Source of the DNA: Cacconaster sp964598495 | GTDB taxonomy: Bacteria; Bacteroidota; Bacteroidia; Bacteroidales; UBA932 | Length of the DNA stretch: 64,000 bases | Reading direction: 5' to 3' | Assembly: GCA_964598495.1 (NCBI GenBank) | Contig: CAZRBY010000003.1 | Coordinates: 66,847-130,846 of the forward strand | Shown: one piece after another, positions 9,402 through 16,613 of the stretch | Layout: every line of letters starts with the position of its first letter | Numbering within the stretch: position 1 is the first letter of the stretch | Notes under the pieces: model-generated | What the model was told of the DNA's origin: nothing | Databases searched by the model: none | The model's input: only the letters and a program-made list of their open reading frames with translations | Program-made: the position numbers and the translations under genes

Positions 9402-10334
9402 TTATTTGTTTTCCAAAAGAAACTTTTCAGCATCAAGGGCCGCCTTACAGCCACTTGCTGCCGCAGTGATAGCCTGACGGTAATTAGGATCCTGCACATC
9501 TCCGGCAGCAAAAACGCCGGGGACATTGGTTTTGGATGAACGTCCGTCTGTGACTATATAACCATTCTCATCGGTGTTAATCCGCTCTTTAAATATATCC
9601 GAATTGGGATGATGGCCTATAGCAAGGAAAAAACCGTCGATCGCCTTTTCATACACTACTCCGTCTTTTCGAATAAGGCGCATTCCGTTTACCCCCATAT
9701 CATCTCCCAGCACCTCCTGCGTATTGCTGTTCCAGAGAACTTCTATGTTCTCAGTGGTAGCGATCCTTTCCTGCATGGCTTTTGAGGCTCTGAAAACATC
9801 TCTTCTCACAACCATGTAGACCTTTTTGCAAAGGGAAGCCAGGTAGAGAGCCTCTTCACAAGCTGTGTCTCCGCCTCCTACCACTGCAACTGTCTTACCA
9901 CGATAGAAGAATCCGTCACAAGTTGCACAGGCAGAAACTCCCATTCCTCTGTACTTACTCTCCGAAGGCAAACCGAGATATCTCGCAGTAGCACCTGTGG
10001 CTATAATCAAAGTCTCTGCCTCTAAAACCTTTTCATCATCTATGGTGACCTTAAAAGGCCTTTCAGACAAATCAGCCTCTGTTACCATACCATATCTAAT
10101 ATCAGTACCCAAACGCTCGGCCTGAGCACGCAGATCAGCCATCATCTGGTTACCAGAAACGCCTTGTGGATAACCGGGAAAATTTTCAACTTCAGTAGTA
10201 GTGGTAAGTTGTCCACCGGGCTGCATCCCCTCATATACTACGGGCTGCAAAGCTGCTCTGGATGCATAAATTGCAGCAGTAAACCCTGCGGGCCCACTAC
10301 CTATAATAAGACATTTTATTCTTTCGTTATTCAT
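9402..10334 (-). CDS. trxB: Thioredoxin-disulfide reductase
   Basis: TrxB is an FAD enzyme that reduces thioredoxin with NADPH in the cytosol. The 310-residue protein has the FAD fingerprint GSGPAG (12-17), the redox-active CATC (136-139, inside SACATCDGFFY) and the NADPH-binding GGGDTA (153-158). The C-terminal VFAAGDVQDPNYRQAITAAA FAD motif is also present. It lies between the Gate-domain gene (22 bp upstream) and bamD (4 bp downstream) on the same strand. Confidence 0.97.
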   Translation of the reverse strand: MNNERIKCLIIGSGPAGFTAAIYASRAALQPVVYEGMQPGGQLTTTTEVENFPGYPQGVSGNQMMADLRAQAERLGTDIRYGMVTEADLSERPFKVTIDDEKVLEAETLIIATGATARYLGLPSESKYRGMGVSACATCDGFFYRGKTVAVVGGGDTACEEALYLASLCKKVYMVVRRDVFRASKAMQERIATTENIEVLWNSNTQEVLGDDMGVNGMRLIRKDGVVYEKAIDGFFLAIGHHPNSDIFKERINTDENGYIVTDGRSSKTNVPGVFAAGDVQDPNYRQAITAAASGCKAALDAEKFLLENK

Positions 10335-10355
10335 AAAAACATTGTCCTAAACGGT

Positions 10356-11318
10356 TTAAACTGCAAAGTTACGATTTTTTCTTTTGGCAATCGCATCTTT
10401 GATGTAAAATTCCAACCTCAATTCCCATACCAATACCATTGACATAGCCCATCTTATCAGCAACATTATCCATCCTATTGCTCCCACTGCAGTAAGTAAT
10501 ATCAAATCCTCAAGATTGCTGTGCGCAATACAAATATGAGTGTTAATAAGCATTACGTCACGGCGTTCCAGCTTGCCACGTGCAATTTCATCCAACATGG
10601 CCGCAGCACCATAAGCCAGGCCGATGATATTTGCAACTATCCAAAGGAAAGCCGTTCTAGGTGGCAATCCGAAAAAAATCATCAGCGGCTTCAGCAATTT
10701 CGAAATCATCTTCATCACACCGAATTCGGAAAGAAGTCGCTGGACAATGTTGAGGGCATAGATGATAACGGTTATCAATAGCACAAGTTTGAATGTAGCC
10801 CAAAGCCATTCGCGCAGAGTTAGCCAGAAGCTAAGCTGCTCCTGTGCAACGGCGGCTGTGACCACCTCCCCACTACCCGCAGGCAGTATGAGGTTGAGGA
10901 ACCAACCGAGAAAGAGTGCGCTCAGAGTCCTGATAATCACCATCCTCGTCCCCGAAACACCGGTCTTTTTAAGTACCGCCGTCTCCAATATCATGGAGTG
11001 CGAACAAAGCACCATAGTACAGAGGATAGTCAGCTCGCGCGCATCCAGTGCAAGGGTACTCATCACCGCCATCGCAGAATAGACATTGATAAGGTATCCC
11101 GACAGATAGGCAAGTGCCGCCGATCCGGGCAGGCCGAAATGGCGGAAAATGGGACTTACGGCATCGGAAATATAGGGCAGGATATTAAAGTACTTGAGCA
11201 GCATCATAGCAAAGGAGATGCCGACCGTAATCTTCAAAATCCAGATACAGGTCTTGGTAGTTGTGGGAAGCACCTCTTTAACACAAGAGATTATCCTCTG
11301 CTTGGTTTCAGGTTTCAT
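10356..11318 (-). CDS. Gate-domain (nucleoside-recognition-like) integral membrane protein
   Basis: From the ATG at 11318 the product is 320 residues with about eight hydrophobic segments. It has two Gate-domain halves, as in spore-maturation SpmA/SpmB-like and nucleoside-transporter-like proteins: PGSAALAYLSGYLINVYSAM with CSHSMILETAVLKKTG in the first, and LPPRTAFLWIVANIIGLAYG with NTHICIAHSNLEDLIL in the second. The His-Ser-x-x-x-Glu-type segments are typical of the family. Its substrate is unknown. It starts 11 bp inside the end of the SDR gene, which suggests coupling; a longer reading from 11381 would overlap that gene more and lacks support. Confidence 0.85.
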   Translation of the reverse strand: MKPETKQRIISCVKEVLPTTTKTCIWILKITVGISFAMMLLKYFNILPYISDAVSPIFRHFGLPGSAALAYLSGYLINVYSAMAVMSTLALDARELTILCTMVLCSHSMILETAVLKKTGVSGTRMVIIRTLSALFLGWFLNLILPAGSGEVVTAAVAQEQLSFWLTLREWLWATFKLVLLITVIIYALNIVQRLLSEFGVMKMISKLLKPLMIFFGLPPRTAFLWIVANIIGLAYGAAAMLDEIARGKLERRDVMLINTHICIAHSNLEDLILLTAVGAIGWIMLLIRWAMSMVLVWELRLEFYIKDAIAKRKNRNFAV

Positions 11319-12138
11319 TTTTGAATTTGATCTTGCCGCCATATTTCTTGTAAAGGAAATATAGCAGGCGTTTTGGAACAATAGGTAGTATTGCCAGCGC
11401 TATCCAGTTAATAAGACCGGGCATTACATTGGCTCTTCCACGAAAGGTAGCCTTGAGGGCCTTCCTGGCAGCTTCTTCTGCGGATATCATAATGCCGAGA
11501 CGGAATGCAAGCTTGCGCAGATCCTCCCGTAAGGGAAAAAGATTGGTTGAAACAGCACCGAAATAGGCAGTAGTCACCGAAACTCCGCTCCCCATCAATT
11601 CTATTCTCAGGGAACGCGAAAAGGATTTGATAAAACGCTTGGTAGCAGAATACACGGAGAGCACGGGGTAAGGCATCCAGCTACAAAGGGAAGATACATT
11701 TAGCACGTAGCCGTATCTCCGTTCCTTCATCCCGGGAGCAAATAGGTGACATAGTTGCACTAACGTAAGATTGTGGAGTACCATTGCTCTGGAAATCTCA
11801 TCCTGCGAATAGTCAAGAAAGTCCCCATAAGGCAAAACACCGGCATTATTGATCAAAATATCCACCCTACGCTCTCCAACTTTTTCCGCAATTAAGGTGA
11901 CAGCGCCAATAGAGGCCAGATCCACTCCTATTGCAATCACATCGGGACGTCGACCGGAAGGAATCACATCAAGAGACTCCAACTCTGTATGTACCTCATC
12001 GGCAAATTGCCGGTTTATGTCAATTACAATCAAATTATGCCCGAGAGCGTAAAGCTGTCGGGCATATTCTCTTCCCATACCTGACCATGTGCCGGTAATA
12101 AGGGCATAACCTTCTGTATCAGCGGCCTTTCTTTTCAT
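11308..12138 (-). CDS. Short-chain dehydrogenase/reductase
   Basis: The 276-residue protein has an SDR Rossmann fold: the cofactor loop TGTWSGMG (a variant of TGxxxGIG), NNAGVLPYG, the catalytic Ser in NVSSLCSW and the YSATK (YxxxK) motif. This pattern is that of classical SDRs with ketoreductase-type chemistry; the substrate cannot be told. The C-terminal 35 residues contain a hydrophobic helix (LINWIALAILPIVP) followed by basic residues, so it may be membrane-attached. It is 21 bp downstream of rubrerythrin and overlaps the Gate-domain gene. Confidence 0.88.
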   Translation of the reverse strand: MKRKAADTEGYALITGTWSGMGREYARQLYALGHNLIVIDINRQFADEVHTELESLDVIPSGRRPDVIAIGVDLASIGAVTLIAEKVGERRVDILINNAGVLPYGDFLDYSQDEISRAMVLHNLTLVQLCHLFAPGMKERRYGYVLNVSSLCSWMPYPVLSVYSATKRFIKSFSRSLRIELMGSGVSVTTAYFGAVSTNLFPLREDLRKLAFRLGIMISAEEAARKALKATFRGRANVMPGLINWIALAILPIVPKRLLYFLYKKYGGKIKFKNET

Positions 12139-12159
12139 GACCGCAAAGGTAGAAAAAAA

Positions 12160-12735
12160 TTAGTAATTGGTCCTCTTTACTTCGAAATAGGCCTGAGCAT
12201 GTTTACAAGCAGGGCACTCAGCGGGAGCCTTCTTTCCCTTGTACACAAATCCACAATTACGGCACTGCCACTCAATCTCGCCATCCTTCTCAAACACCTT
12301 GCCTGCAACTACATTGGCTAATAGTTTCAGGTAGCGTTCCTCGTGCGCCTTTTCAGCAATTGCAATATTCCTGAATGTTGCGGCAATTTCGGGGAAACCT
12401 TCAGCCTCAGCAACCTTTGCAAACTCGGGATAAAGCATACTCCACTCCTCATTCTCACCCTCTGCTGCCGCCTTCAGGTTATCTGCAGTAGTGGATATGA
12501 CACCGGCTGGGAATGAAGCTTTTACTTCCACCATACCCCCTTCAAGATATTTAAAAAAGGTCTCTGCGTGCTCCTTTTCCTGTTCTGCGGTCTCGGCGAA
12601 AACGGCTGCAATCTGCTCATAGCCCTCTTTCTTAGCCTTACTGGCAAAGAAAACGTACCTATTGCGTGCCTGTGATTCACCCGCAAATGATTGGAGCAGG
12701 TTCTTTTCTGTCTTTGTTCCTTTTAATGATTTCAT
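12160..12735 (-). CDS. rbr: Rubrerythrin
   Basis: Rubrerythrin is a cytosolic diiron peroxidase that detoxifies hydrogen peroxide in anaerobes. The 191-residue protein has the N-terminal four-helix diiron domain (ESQARNRYVFFASKAKKEGY; ETAEQEKEHAETFF; IAIAEKAHEERY) and a C-terminal rubredoxin-like domain with two Cys pairs, CRNCGFVYKG and CPACKHAQAYF. It lies next to a divergent-length gap from a Fur/PerR gene on the same strand, 54 bp upstream, a pairing that fits peroxide control of rubrerythrin. Confidence 0.96.
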   Translation of the reverse strand: MKSLKGTKTEKNLLQSFAGESQARNRYVFFASKAKKEGYEQIAAVFAETAEQEKEHAETFFKYLEGGMVEVKASFPAGVISTTADNLKAAAEGENEEWSMLYPEFAKVAEAEGFPEIAATFRNIAIAEKAHEERYLKLLANVVAGKVFEKDGEIEWQCRNCGFVYKGKKAPAECPACKHAQAYFEVKRTNY

Positions 12736-12789
12736 TTCGTTTTGTTTTAAAAAAGTTGATAATATTGATTGTATTGTTTAACAAAAATG

Positions 12790-13224
12790 TCATTTTGACC
12801 TGCTTGAACTGCGGTTTCGCCCCACAAGCTGTACATCTATGCGATGAAGGTCGAATCCTCTTATTCTTTTGTTTCGAAAATGATCGTGGATTAGAAGCAT
12901 AAGCTCCGGGTCATCATAATCCCTGTAACTATTAGTCTCCTCACAATAAAGATGGCAATGGTTGTAAGTGTTTACATCCATATACATCTTGTTGTTGGAA
13001 CTCATGCGACGCTGGAGCAATCCTACCTGCACGAATGATTCCAGAACATTGTAAACCGTGGCCACAGTCAGTGTCTCAAGCCCGGCGCTTGCATGCTGGA
13101 AGACCATATCTGCGGATGCATGTCCTAACTCTCTCATGGCAGAATACACGGCAACGCGTTGCGGAGTGGACTTGAGCCCATATCTCCTTAGTATTTTTTT
13201 TATATCTACGGCGTTTTCTATCAT
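12790..13224 (-). CDS. Fur/PerR-family metalloregulator
   Basis: The 144-residue protein has the Fur winged-helix DNA-binding domain (GLKSTPQRVAVYSAMRELG; LTVATVYNVLESFVQVGLL, the recognition helix) and a dimerisation domain starting NHCHLYCEETN. In most Fur/PerR proteins that stretch reads HHHxxCxxCG with a second CxxC near the C-terminus forming a Zn(Cys4) site; here only one Cys of the first pair remains and there is no second pair. Its place just before rubrerythrin supports a peroxide-sensing (PerR-like) role, but that is inference. The C-terminus is basic and Ser-rich. Confidence 0.88.
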   Translation of the reverse strand: MIENAVDIKKILRRYGLKSTPQRVAVYSAMRELGHASADMVFQHASAGLETLTVATVYNVLESFVQVGLLQRRMSSNNKMYMDVNTYNHCHLYCEETNSYRDYDDPELMLLIHDHFRNKRIRGFDLHRIDVQLVGRNRSSSRSK

Positions 13225-13280
13225 ATCAGTTGGGTTTTGGGCGGTGAAGTTAATTATAATAATTAAAAATCACAAACTAT

Positions 13281-13312
13281 TTTCATATAAAGCTGTTTTT
13301 TTGATAAATTTG
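13281..13312 (+). promoter_or_regulatory. Candidate promoter for the GDPD lipoprotein gene
   Basis: TAAATTTG at 13305-13312 fits the -7 consensus TAnnTTTG, with TTTC (one mismatch to TTTG) at 13281-13284 and a 20-bp spacer. The ATG at 13344 is about 26 nt beyond the predicted transcript start. Confidence 0.5.
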
Positions 13313-13343
13313 CCCCCGAATAATAGCACTAATATAATTTTTT

Positions 13344-14180
13344 ATGAAAAAAACATGGATGCTGGCGGCTTGTGTGCTGCTTTTTCTCGTTTCAGGGTGC
13401 AAAGATCATAAAATTGACAAAATGGTGAATCAAATGGTCGGCACACAGGTGATCGCACACAGAGGCTACTGGAAATGTGAAGGAAGTGCGCAGAATTCAA
13501 TTTCCTCCCTCCGCAATGCACATCAGGCGGGAGTCTACGGTTCTGAATTCGATGTTCAGATTACTGCAGACAGTGTACTGATTGTCAACCATGATAATGA
13601 CTTCAAGGGACATGTAATCAACCTTACACTCTATGAGGTAATTAAGGACTCTCTACTTTCAAATGGCGAAAAACTTCCCACACTTGAGGAATATCTCGCC
13701 GCCGGTAAAAAACTCAAAGGACTCCAACTTGTACTCGAACTCAAACCGGTCAAAGAGAATCCTGCACTTGAGCAATATGCCGTGGAGAAATGTGTTGAAA
13801 TGGTCAAGAAAATGGGACTTGAACAGAGAGTGGATTATATATCATTCAGTCTGGAAGCCTGCAAAAGATTTGCGGCACTGATGCCAAGGGCCTCTGTTGC
13901 CTATCTGGGAGGCTACTATATGCCGATAGAACTACTGGAAATGGGAATCAACGGTTTCGACTACCATTACAATGAAGTCCTTATGAACCCTTTTTGGGTG
14001 GATGAGGCCCGCAATTATAATATGACATCCAACGTTTGGACAGTCAACGACTCACTGCTTGTTGAAACTCTTCTCGTGGGCAATCCTACTTTTCTCACAA
14101 CCGATAATCCCGAAGATGTAACACGCCAAATTGAGGCCCTAAAAAAGAGGGTTAGAGAGCGGTTTACGGGCAAACAATAG
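13344..14180 (+). CDS. Glycerophosphodiester phosphodiesterase-family lipoprotein
   Basis: The 278-residue protein has a lipoprotein signal peptide with lipobox LVSGC (Cys about 19). The GDPD TIM-barrel motifs are present: IAHRGYW (catalytic His-Arg), GSEFDVQIT (metal-binding Glu-Asp) and VNHDN (second catalytic His), then LQLVLELKP and the end-of-barrel NVWTVND. The family hydrolyses glycerophosphodiesters such as glycerophosphocholine to glycerol 3-phosphate. The likely site is the periplasm or cell surface. The gene is single and converges on priA, with 10 bp between the stops. Confidence 0.9.
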   Translation: MKKTWMLAACVLLFLVSGCKDHKIDKMVNQMVGTQVIAHRGYWKCEGSAQNSISSLRNAHQAGVYGSEFDVQITADSVLIVNHDNDFKGHVINLTLYEVIKDSLLSNGEKLPTLEEYLAAGKKLKGLQLVLELKPVKENPALEQYAVEKCVEMVKKMGLEQRVDYISFSLEACKRFAALMPRASVAYLGGYYMPIELLEMGINGFDYHYNEVLMNPFWVDEARNYNMTSNVWTVNDSLLVETLLVGNPTFLTTDNPEDVTRQIEALKKRVRERFTGKQ

Positions 14181-14190
14181 AAAGACAGCG

Positions 14191-16206
14191 TTAATAGGGA
14201 TCCACGTCGATATTGATGGTCGTCATCCCGTTGTACTTACGATTCAAAAGCTCTGTTTCCATATACAGGGCTTTTTTTATACGAGAAAGAGAGTTATTGC
14301 GTTTAAGCCGCAAACGGAATTGAACCTGATAATGATCACCCGTTTTTGCTATCGGGGGCACTATCGGACCGTTGAAATCTCTAATGCCAACACCTCTGAT
14401 TGCATCGGACAGATCATATGCGCAACTCCACATCCTTTTTTCATTTTTATCCTTCAAAGAAATAACCACCAAGCGTATGAAGGGAGGATAACCAAATATT
14501 TTACGTTCCTCAAAAGCTGCGGAGAGATCATATGAATTGCCTTCACCGGTAAGGGCTTTCAAAACCGGATGATCCTTCTGATCAGTCTGTATGATCATTC
14601 TGGCTCCATCCTTTCTGCGGCCTGCCCTGCCACGCAACTGCCACAGAAGTTGGAGTGCACGTTCGTCCGCCCGAAAATCCTGTACGGAAAATAGAGAATC
14701 GCAACCGATAACCGCAACCAGGGAGAGGCGATCAAAGTCGAATCCCTTGGTAATCATCTGAGTCCCTACCAGTATATCGATCTTTCCCTCAGCAAAGTTT
14801 CTGAGGATACGCTGTTCTTCGCCTTTACCGGAGATAGTATCGGAGTCAAACCGTTCTGTGACATAATCCGGAAAGTATTCACGCAACAGCTCTTCAATCT
14901 TCTCCGTTCCCGCCCCACGGTCAACAATCGAAGGTGAAGCACACTGGGGACACTTTAGTTCAAAAGGTATCTGATATGAGCAATAGTGGCACTTGAGCTT
15001 ATTGTCAAACTTGTGATAGCTTAAAGCAACATCACACGAAGGACATTTAACCACTGCGCCACACTCCGTACATTGAGCATAGGGAGCATAAGCCCTCCTC
15101 GAGCGGAATACCATCACCTGCCCACCACCATTGATCACCCCGCTTATCTCATTGAGCAAACGGATGGAGAAAGGTCCGTTGACATTACGCAAGCGCCGAG
15201 CAACCGTCATGTCCACAATTTCCACCTGCGCATCCGCCGCCTTATGATATTTCTCCAGCAGATCTACCCGGCCAAGCTTACCGATAGAGACATTGTAGAG
15301 CGACTCGAAGGAAGGAGTGGCGCTACCCATCACCAGATTGGCTCCCATATGCGAAGAGAGCATAAGCGCACCATCGCGTCCGTTGTATCTCGGCGCCGGA
15401 TCAGACTGCTTGTAAGAAGAGTCGTGCTCCTCGTCCACCACTATCAGCGAAAGATGGGGCAGGGGCAGCAACAGTGCCGACCTTGTACCTAATATGACAT
15501 AGGGCCGTTCAGCGGCTGCAAGACGGAGGTATATTCGTTTTTTCACAGCTGCAGTCTGCTTTGAGTGATAGGGTAGCAGAGCACTGCCGAAGACCTTTTC
15601 AAGCCTGGAAGTGAGTTGTCTGGAGATGGCTATCTCGGGCACCAGAAAAAGAACTGACACACCGCTTTCAAGTGCATCCCTCATCAGATGAAAATAGATC
15701 TCAGTCTTACCAGATCCCGTTACACCGCACAGAAGTACCCTGCGACCCTCGGAGAAATGGACTCTGATGGCGTCATACGCCTCCTGCTGCGCAGGGGAAA
15801 GCGAAGGAATTGCGCTAAAATCGGGGTTCCGAAACTCTTTATCCGACTTCCTGGAACGCACCTTTATCTGCTTACGGAAAGCAGTGGAATAAGCTGCCTT
15901 GAAGACCTCACCCACACTGCACATATAATAATCGGCTAAGGCACGATAAAAATCCAATTGGGCTGAAGTCACAGAGGGCATATCAAGGAGAGATTCCACC
16001 GCTCTGATTTTAGAAGTATCCACATCTGCAGGTGGCTGATGTGATATTCCGGTTACTATTGCATACCGACTCTTTCCCACAAGTTTTACCTGCACCCAAC
16101 TGCCAACAGAAATATCTCCCTCAAACTCCTCGGGCACGGAATAGGAGAATTCCTTGCTCATTTTCAGAGGCAACAGCACCTTTACATATGTTCTCTTCTT
16201 TTCCAT
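14191..16206 (-). CDS. priA: Primosomal protein N' (replication restart helicase PriA), short form
   Basis: PriA reloads the replisome at stalled forks. The 671-residue protein has the N-terminal 3'-DNA-binding domain (about 1-107), helicase Walker A (GVTGSGKTEIY), DEEH box (VVDEEHDSSY), eight zinc-binding Cys (CTEC..CPSC..CHYC..CPQC), the second helicase lobe (GTQMITKGFDFDRL; QLRGRAGRR) and the C-terminal domain. The usual winged-helix domain between the 3'BD and the helicase is not visible: YSTAF at about 107-111 is followed by only about 30 basic residues before SLSPAQQEAYDAI. Most homologues are 730-840 residues. No frameshift is seen at the junction. Confidence 0.93.
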   Translation of the reverse strand: MEKKRTYVKVLLPLKMSKEFSYSVPEEFEGDISVGSWVQVKLVGKSRYAIVTGISHQPPADVDTSKIRAVESLLDMPSVTSAQLDFYRALADYYMCSVGEVFKAAYSTAFRKQIKVRSRKSDKEFRNPDFSAIPSLSPAQQEAYDAIRVHFSEGRRVLLCGVTGSGKTEIYFHLMRDALESGVSVLFLVPEIAISRQLTSRLEKVFGSALLPYHSKQTAAVKKRIYLRLAAAERPYVILGTRSALLLPLPHLSLIVVDEEHDSSYKQSDPAPRYNGRDGALMLSSHMGANLVMGSATPSFESLYNVSIGKLGRVDLLEKYHKAADAQVEIVDMTVARRLRNVNGPFSIRLLNEISGVINGGGQVMVFRSRRAYAPYAQCTECGAVVKCPSCDVALSYHKFDNKLKCHYCSYQIPFELKCPQCASPSIVDRGAGTEKIEELLREYFPDYVTERFDSDTISGKGEEQRILRNFAEGKIDILVGTQMITKGFDFDRLSLVAVIGCDSLFSVQDFRADERALQLLWQLRGRAGRRKDGARMIIQTDQKDHPVLKALTGEGNSYDLSAAFEERKIFGYPPFIRLVVISLKDKNEKRMWSCAYDLSDAIRGVGIRDFNGPIVPPIAKTGDHYQVQFRLRLKRNNSLSRIKKALYMETELLNRKYNGMTTINIDVDPY

Positions 16207-16233
16207 ATACGGAGTGCTAAAATAACACTTTTT

Positions 16234-16264
16234 TTTGCAGATATGGAATAAAAACCTACCTTTG
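16234..16264 (+). promoter_or_regulatory. Strong Bacteroidetes-type promoter for tRNA-Phe
   Basis: TTTG at 16234-16237, a 19-bp spacer, then TACCTTTG at 16257-16264 is an exact match to TTTG-N19-TAnnTTTG. The mature tRNA begins 32 bp further on. This is the best promoter match in the window and overlaps the upstream flank of priA, which reads the other way. Confidence 0.8.
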
Positions 16265-16295
16265 CAATCCCGTTGGTCAAAAATGACCGATACAA

Positions 16296-16368
<73 letters not shown>

Positions 16369-16374
16369 CAAAAA

Positions 16375-16402
16375 ACCGTCAGAGTTTCTGACGGTTTTTT
16401 TG
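16375..16402 (+). terminator. Rho-independent terminator of tRNA-Phe
   Basis: CCGTCAGA and TCTGACGG form an 8-bp stem with a GTT loop, flanked by A6 on the left and T7 on the right. The pairing continues outward through the A/T runs (one bulged base) and into the tRNA 3' end (GCACCACA with TGTGGTGC), so the full inverted repeat is about 21 bp per arm. Confidence 0.85.
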
Positions 16403-16414
16403 TGGTGCAGTCGC
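16384..16414 (+). repeat. 31-bp direct repeat, copy 1
   Basis: This stretch, the right arm of the tRNA-Phe terminator plus TGTGGTGCAGTCGC, recurs exactly at 16511-16541, 127 bp downstream in the same orientation. The first copy is attached to a tRNA; the second is not. Confidence 0.9.
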
Positions 16415-16443
16415 TGCGCTCCTTATCTACCCCTCCTTTTAAT

Positions 16444-16481
16444 GGTTCCCTTGGGGAACCAAAGCAGCGCAGAAGCGCTGC
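16444..16481. repeat. Two perfect hairpins in tandem (REP/BIME-like)
   Basis: GGTTCCC-TTG-GGGAACC (16444-16460) and GCAGCGC-AGAA-GCGCTGC (16464-16481) are perfect 7-bp hairpins 3 bp apart, lying between the two 31-bp repeats. No gene covers them and no T-run follows, so they are unlikely to be simple terminators. Confidence 0.8.
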
Positions 16482-16510
16482 GGGGTCGTTGCTCTCCAAT
16501 TGCGTCACAT

Positions 16511-16541
16511 GTTTCTGACGGTTTTTTTGTGGTGCAGTCGC
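16511..16541 (+). repeat. 31-bp direct repeat, copy 2
   Basis: Exact copy of 16384-16414. It carries only the right arm of the terminator hairpin, has no left arm or tRNA before it, and is followed by near-tandem 7-mers (GGGATAC, GGGGTAC, GGGGTGC) and an imperfect inverted pair GCGAGTT/AACTCGT up to the stop of the S46 peptidase gene. Confidence 0.9.
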
Positions 16542-16613
16542 ATTTACGGGATACGGGGTACGGGGTGCGAGTTCCGCGGAAGACCACGCAACTCGTAACA
16601 CGCACCACGAAGA

